Shown here: piece after piece, positions 58,261-64,000 of the stretch
Layout: every line of letters begins with the position of its first letter
Position numbering within the stretch: position 1 is the stretch's first letter
NCBI GenBank assembly: GCA_954871525.1
Contig: OX940872.1
Span: forward strand, 9,819,180-9,883,179
Length of the DNA stretch: 64,000 nt
Origin: Parietaria judaica
Lineage: Eukaryota; Streptophyta; Magnoliopsida; Rosales; Urticaceae
Direction of reading: 5' to 3'
Notes under the pieces: model-generated
What the model saw: the letters and a program-made list of their open reading frames with translations, nothing else
Databases searched by the model: none
What the model was told of the DNA's origin: nothing
Program-made: the position numbers and the translations under genes

Positions 58261-59375
58261 TCCAGCAGAAAATCCTGTAATTTTCATATTGATTTGGTCA
58301 AGTTCGACTAATCAACTACTAATGATTTGCATTGATTTACTTTCTACTAAGAACATTTAGTAGCTGTAATTTCGTACCAACCTAATGCTATTTTTACGTA
58401 AAATTTATGACATATATTAATTCCAAATTATTAGCATTAAGAAAAATAATCACATTAAATTAAAAAAATAAAAAAAACTTGAGTGCCACTTGTGAAGATT
58501 CTATATATAAGATCACATAATAAGTACATATAGAAACAGTCGAGACTTGGGTCTGTGAAGTCAATATTTTAGTTATTATACATTTTGATGAGTCACTCTC
58601 CTATCTTTCATAAGTACATAAAAAAATGGATATAAATAATATTGACAATATTATTTCAATTACGCTTTATAAACGTTACCTTCAAGAACAGATATATACA
58701 CAAACAAATATGATTTTATAATAATGACAAAAATTGTACGTAGACATATTTTTGTCACGACGAGCGTGACCTGGCACGGTCGATATGTAGCAAAATTGGT
58801 GTGTAGTGAAGGACAGTTACGAAAGATACAATTTTGCATGATACAAAAATAAATAATATGACATAAGAAAGTGAATGAACCGAACTTGTTTGGTCACACT
58901 ATTACTTCATGCAATATTTATAACAATGACATCACGAACTCTCAAACAAATTATATATTTTTTTAATCAAAGGCATATAATAATTTATTTGTTTCAGATG
59001 TTCAATTTGGAGTCAATAATTTATTAGAGTAATTATTGTGCGAGTTCGTAGGTTTCACATTGGTTCACTTTGTTTTTTACGTTTATGTATTAAATAGAAA
59101 CCTCAATTTCTCATAAATGTTATGAATATTATTAGTTGTTATGATGAAAAAACTGTTGATAAATTTTTAATTCACTTAACATTTTTTTTATCAGATTTAG
59201 TATTGTAATAAAAAAAATCAACAAATTAAAAAATCTAGGAAAAAATACCAATAGACAAACATTGGGTTGAAAAAATAAAAAATCAACCTATGCGAACTCC
59301 AGGAGGAGACGACCCAATTAGTCTCTATATATATAACATATATATATATATGAATGCGTAAAAATAGTTTTAACT
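58261..59375. other. AT-rich intergenic sequence
   Basis: No gene or element boundary is recognised. Confidence 0.5.
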
Positions 59376-60840
59376 TAGAGTCCGATCCACGGTTCAGGCC
59401 TTTAGCTGGACATGGTCGATCCATGAATAATTTGATGTAAAGTCAACGCGGGTTGACTGATGATTGTCAAAGCTGGAGGCGAGTCCTTCATCGTTGGTGA
59501 CCCTCCGCGTTGTTCTTAGCGATCCTTGATGACTTTCCTCCTTGGCGAGCTCCTCGTCTAGGCGAATTCCTTGTCTTGGCAAAGCTCCGGTGTGTTCATG
59601 ATGATTCCTGATGATTCTCCTTCCTTGGCGAGCTCCTATGGCGAGGGAAGACCTGCAAAAAAGGGAAGATCGAGCCCGAATCGCGTCGCTTATGGTTGGG
59701 CGAGGCTCCTTACGTATCTCAATTTAAGAGAATCAGGTCCCACGTAGTTTAGGGTTAGTAAATGGTGGATGACTGACGATGTGGTTTGGCTCGTCGGAGA
59801 TGCCGATGTTGGCAGTCCGAGTGTGACCTTCGCCAGTGGCGAGGGTATTACCCCCAAGGGTGTCGTAGTAGATGGCGCAGGTGTAAGCGAGCTTGTATGA
59901 CGAGGGCCTTGACCGGCGAGGGCAGTCTTGGCCGACGCCTGGACAATATAAGGCGAAGTGTATGACTATGTCGAACAACTCCTCTCAAGCTAACTCAATC
60001 CCTTTACAAGTTCCAGTCCTATTTCGTCACTCTTCTCGAGCCTTTAGATGGTGGCGAAGGCACATACCTTGGCGAGGACCAGGAGGGGGCGATTTTATAG
60101 AGAGAGATAGAAGAGAGAGAAGCTCCGAAAAAAGCTGTGAGAGAATGTGTTAAAATGAGGAGGAGAAGGGTCCTATTTATGGATAAATGAGGTAACAACT
60201 TATCCCTGAATCAGGGGAATTAATGGAGAATATCGTTCCTTGGTGACCAAGGAAGGAAAATGCCTAGTCTTGTCAAGGAAGCCTAGTTGTGGCTCCTTGT
60301 CATGACGAGGTGCTTGTCGGTTGCTTTGTAGCTCGTTTATAGCGTCTTGATGGTGTCTGCGAGTATGTATGTTGAGTCCGAGGGAATCTAGAGAACTTCC
60401 CAATGAATTTCATAAGCTCGAATCTCCTCGTCGTGTGCAAATATTGTGAGTCATACCTTTGTCAAAATTGATGGCGAGGAGGCTCGTCGGGGGACCTTGT
60501 CGGGAGGCTCGCCGGGGGACCTCGTCGGATGGATCCTCAGGGGGACCTCGTCGGGGTCTCGTCGAGACCTCGTCGGGAGGCTCGTTGGGAGACTCGTTGG
60601 GAGACTCGTTAGGGGACCTTTTCGGGAGGCCTCGTCAGGAGGCTTGTCGGGAGACCTCGCCAGGAGGTGCCTTTTCGATCCCGGGCTTTATGTTCTTCGT
60701 CTTTTTGGCTTTCGGGCCTCGCCAAATGCATTGGGTCTTGGGCCTTTGTTCTTCGACTTCGTCGGTGTGCTTTGACTTTTACTAATAAGCTTTTACTTTT
60801 GCCAATGTAGATCAATCTTTATATGTGTTTAAAAATACAC
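59376..60840 (-). repeat. Ty3/gypsy Tat-type LTR, copy 2
   Basis: It is homologous to 32640-33565 over its left 700 bp. On the minus strand a TATA-like CCATAAATAGGACCC (near 60170-60185) is followed by CTCATTTTAACACATTC and a CT-rich leader. It then reads into the shared block with CTACGTGGGACCTGATTC. The right part (60474-60668) is a minisatellite. No primer-binding site or coding region adjoins it, so it is a solo or isolated LTR. Target duplications were not resolved. Confidence 0.5.
60474..60668. repeat. GC-rich minisatellite in the Tat LTR
   Basis: Units of about 12-17 bp built on GGGAGGCTCGTCGG and GGGGACCTCGTCGG repeat more than ten times with variation. Copy 1 of the LTR has a different tandem array at the corresponding left part (about 32820-32985, TCCTTGTCTTGGCGAAG-like). 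Confidence 0.75.
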
Positions 60841-60842
60841 AT

Positions 60843-60846
<4 letters not shown>

Positions 60847-60877
<31 letters not shown>
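60847..60877. repeat. (TA)n microsatellite
   Basis: Uninterrupted TA dinucleotide run just beyond the LTR. Confidence 0.9.
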
Positions 60878-60879
<2 letters not shown>

Positions 60880-61609
60880 CAATAAATAGACGAACTAATT
60901 TGGTTATAACTTTTTTTTTTGTTGGCATAGAGCCCCTTGAAAATAGTCTAACCTTGGAAGGTATACCAATAAATAAATTTCTTCTGGGGGCTATAAAATG
61001 CGTATATTTTGGATCGTTGGGTAAAGTTATTTATTATATAAAAGAATAAGAAAATATGGTTTTTAAGAAAAATTAAGGTAATGGAAAACATAAAGAAGTG
61101 TTGTTTCCGTATTTCAATGTATTGGATCTTCAAACTCGCATATATACAAAGAAAAGAAGTATGTAGCTCTTTCTTTCTCGGATTAAAATAAGATATGCAC
61201 TAACTCATGAGTTTTAAATCATAATTAAGTGGACATTTCGCCCTAATTTTGGGTGATTACCAATAAGTCAATTTTGACAATAACGGTTATGTTTTCCAAG
61301 TTTCCAATAGAATCACATATATAGACATTCAAAGGAAAATAATTAACAAATATTTTCTATTGCTCGTTGTATAATATTGAATGGTTGAGCTTCTGCCTCA
61401 TAAGGCTCCTCTAGGTAAAAAGAAACGATCCCAAATGGAAGTGCCAAGTATTAGTTTATATGGGATTGAGTTACTTGAGTTATCGAATAAGCAAATAATC
61501 ACCAATTTATTCAAAAGATAATTATGGAAATAGTAGCACGTTGATTGATTAATATGGATAAATATTAGGAGAAGTAAATTATCTATATTAGAACTTACGA
61601 ACTGCATTG
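60878..61609. other. AT-rich intergenic sequence
   Basis: Nothing recognised. Confidence 0.5.
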
Positions 61610-61977
61610 GGTGCGTTTGGCACAACTTATTTAGCTTTGTTTTTGTTTATAAAATAAACTTAACCGCTTTTAAGGTGTTTGGCAAAATTATTTTTCCAGA
61701 AAACACAAATTGATTTTGAATTTTTGTACATGAATTGTAAAAGCTAGGATTCGTAGCTTTTAGTTTTTTCTAAAAACAAAAATACGGTTTTAGTTTATTT
61801 TAGTCTTTTTAGCCTAAATAATTTTTTTTACCAAACGCTAAAACAGTTTTTGTTACCAACAACAACTGTTTTATAAACAATTTACCAAACACCTACCGGT
61901 TTTTCTCAAAAACAATTTATTTTCTAAACTAAAACTAAAAACAATTTTTGTAAAAATTAAGCTGTGCCAAACGGACC
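61610..61977. mobile_element. Inverted-repeat MITE (368 bp), GGTSCGTTTGGCACA ends
   Basis: The left end GGTGCGTTTGGCACAACTT and the right end (reversed) GGTCCGTTTGGCACAGCTT match at 17 of 19 bases. Internal parts also pair (TTGGCAAAATT and AATTTACCAAA). Such GTTTGGCA ends are common in plant hAT-type MITEs. The flanks give no clear duplication. Confidence 0.6.
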
Positions 61978-63040
61978 TATTATCAAACATCAAATTTCAT
62001 TCTTTGTGTTTACTTACAACAAATACAAGACAATTAAAATTCATTGTGAAAACTAGCATCGTTGAACCTTACACGATGGATTTGGTTGCGATAGATAGGC
62101 AAGCTTGCCATGGTGGCAACTTCATTGTTACAAGTTGTCGTGCAAAGTTCCCTTCTTTGCTAAAAAGATATTTAGAAAACTATATGCCTTAAAAAATTTC
62201 AAAAAATTACCATTTCGTACCTTCGGAAATTTGTTAGAGAAGTGTGGTGTTGACAAAAAATGTTTTTCATATGTTAATCGATTTCCCTTTCGCAATACGC
62301 ATATTAAGAAGGAAAAAAAACTCATTTTTTACGTAAGAATATTCATGTGTAATACATATCTAAATAGTAGAATAACCGAAAATATGATATGGTGACATTG
62401 AGCCATGTATGTCCATATTTTAAGGAAGTTATAGGGACAAAACTATATAACGACTCGAGCTTCTCAAATGCACATTGGAATGTACATCAACATAAAGTCA
62501 ATGATCATGCTTCTAATTGTAGTCAATAATGTCAACTCTAATTACACGTGGATATCATTAAGACATTAACATACGTAAACAATTTTCTTTAGGGTTGTTA
62601 TCTTGTCTTTTCATTATGTATTTATGTTATCTCAAAAGGGTTGTTGCTGTGTCCTGTTTGTGTGTGTATACACATACATTGTTATTCAAGATTCAAATGA
62701 ATGCACATTTAATAATGACATAATAGTTGAATTAGCTTAAATCACGGATAAGATTTTGGCTAGACACACAAGCTAATCTTTTAGCAAATATCACTTATCA
62801 GGTAACACAAAGATAAACAAACAAAGAAAAGAAGTATCTGTATCTCTATAAATATATAACATGTACATAATACATATATAGATAATGAGAAACTAATAAA
62901 ATACTTAACACTTTCGTCGTTGTTAATTTTTCTAATTTTATTAGTTTTTCTGGTTTGAGAAACTATAGAGAATGATTAAGCTTGCTAAATTCACTTTCAT
63001 GTTTTAAGCCCTCAAAGCTAACATCATATATGCATTTATA

Positions 63041-63042
<2 letters not shown>

Positions 63043-63079
<37 letters not shown>
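63043..63079. repeat. (TA)n microsatellite
   Basis: Nearly uninterrupted TA dinucleotide run. Confidence 0.9.
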
Positions 63080-63082
<3 letters not shown>

Positions 63083-63300
63083 ATTAAATAATGTAACGAA
63101 GTATTATTCATATACTGTTACTTTAAATTTTAATAAATCCTAATAATTGGATTAATTTTTCATATGGTAACTGTAAAAAGCAGCACATGCGCATGGCATA
63201 TTGGCCCAATCATTTCAAGAAATGATTTGCTCATGCAAAAATAAAAAGTACACTAACAGCTTTTCATGTCATCCTTTTGAAAAATGACCTACTAATGTTT

Positions 63301-63325
63301 AAATTAAATTAAATTAAATTAAATT
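63301..63325. repeat. (AAATT)n microsatellite
   Basis: Five tandem AAATT units. Confidence 0.9.
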
Positions 63326-64000
63326 ATTCACCGTTATATCTAAATTCATTTTTTTTTAATATCCACTATAAAATCACGAACTACTTAATTTGGTTATTAT
63401 CCTGGACCAGCTACGAGTTTGTCGCTTTTTATCGAGGCCTTAAAGGAAGTAAAATTATAGGGTCTTTAAGTATTTAAAATATATTTTTTATATTTAATTA
63501 TATATACAAATAATATATCTAATCAAATTGACAGCCTTTAAAATTTAAGACTCGGCCTTGCTCATTTAGAGTCAGGGTTTATAGTCAGGATTGAGCTTGT
63601 TATTATCTGTGCATTGACATTAGAAAACAGAAACCAATAGTAAATAATAAAAAAAGCATTAACTTTTCTAACAAAAGTATATGGCTTAAGCCTATGTTAA
63701 GTCTTTTATTTTGTTTATTTTCAATTAAGTCATGATAAATTGTGTTTATTTTTGTTACGACTTTGTGTATTTAATCAATGTAATTAAAAATTTAAAAATA
63801 TGATTGTCTTAAATTTAATTTTCAGTACGTAGCTAATATCCCTATTATTTTTATAGCTATTAATTTCATTTGATTATATATTCAATCTATATTGTTTCAT
63901 CCTGTATAAAATTGAAATTTATACATAAAATTTTTTGAGGGAAGAAATGAATACGTAAGTTGTGAAGGTCAAAGTATTTTTACGTCATTCTTAATCATTT

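Larger units (their letters stand above)
61978..64000. other. AT-rich intergenic sequence
   Basis: No gene is recognised. ORFs at 62004-62395 lack known domains. Confidence 0.45.

Noticed and set aside
60446..60785. Gly/Arg/Ser-rich ORFs of about 108 codons in two frames
   Set aside because: They are open because of the short tandem minisatellite units in the LTR, not because of coding selection.
1..64000. CRISPR arrays, bacterial operons or organelle DNA
   Set aside because: No spaced identical repeats, no bacterial gene layout and no plastid or mitochondrial genes were recognised; introns and plant transposons fit nuclear DNA.

Overview
This is nuclear DNA from a flowering plant, most likely a eudicot. 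It is AT-rich, genes are sparse and intron-split, and most recognisable sequence is transposable elements. The sequence alone does not fix the species.

Two host genes look intact, and I could join their exons with GT-AG introns in a consistent frame. (1) A chloroplast-type GNAT acetyltransferase lies on the minus strand at 2027-5034: 5 exons, 269 residues. (2) An ortholog of the ankyrin-repeat/RING E3 ubiquitin ligase XBAT32 lies on the minus strand at 19778-23560: 10 exons, 509 residues. No other intact host gene was found. A 36-codon ORF behind a TATA box (about 17830-18091), an unrecognised ORF beside a Copia LTR (15894-16182) and an exon-like repeated module (47.2-49.0 kb) are weak candidates.

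The rest is layered transposon remains. Retroelements: a truncated minus-strand Ty1/copia element (12.6-15.9 kb), a truncated plus-strand Ty3/gypsy Tat-like element (35.3-39.4 kb), a decayed gypsy gag (44.6-46.3 kb), several solo or partial LTRs (6.2-7.0, 10.2-10.7, 30.8-32.3, 32.6-33.6, 33.6-35.1 and 59.4-60.8 kb) and two SINE-like copies. DNA transposons: a PIF/Harbinger element with a broken ORF1 (10.1-12.4 kb), two long-arm Mutator-like foldback elements with perfect 9-bp target duplications (42.2-43.0 and 52.8-54.2 kb), a MITE in XBAT32 intron 5, and several hAT elements.

The most unusual signal is a hAT family with four copies here (7326-8415, 26599-26707, 39523-39808, 53504-53769). All share ends resembling TAGAGSTGCA, have 8-bp target duplications, and are packed with the CpG-rich palindrome TCGCGA (about 32 copies by hand count). 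The largest copy keeps a TATA box, a leader and what looks like the first codons of its transposase. Two copies are nested in other transposons. These arrays look like subterminal transposase-binding sites and form isolated CpG islands in AT-rich DNA.
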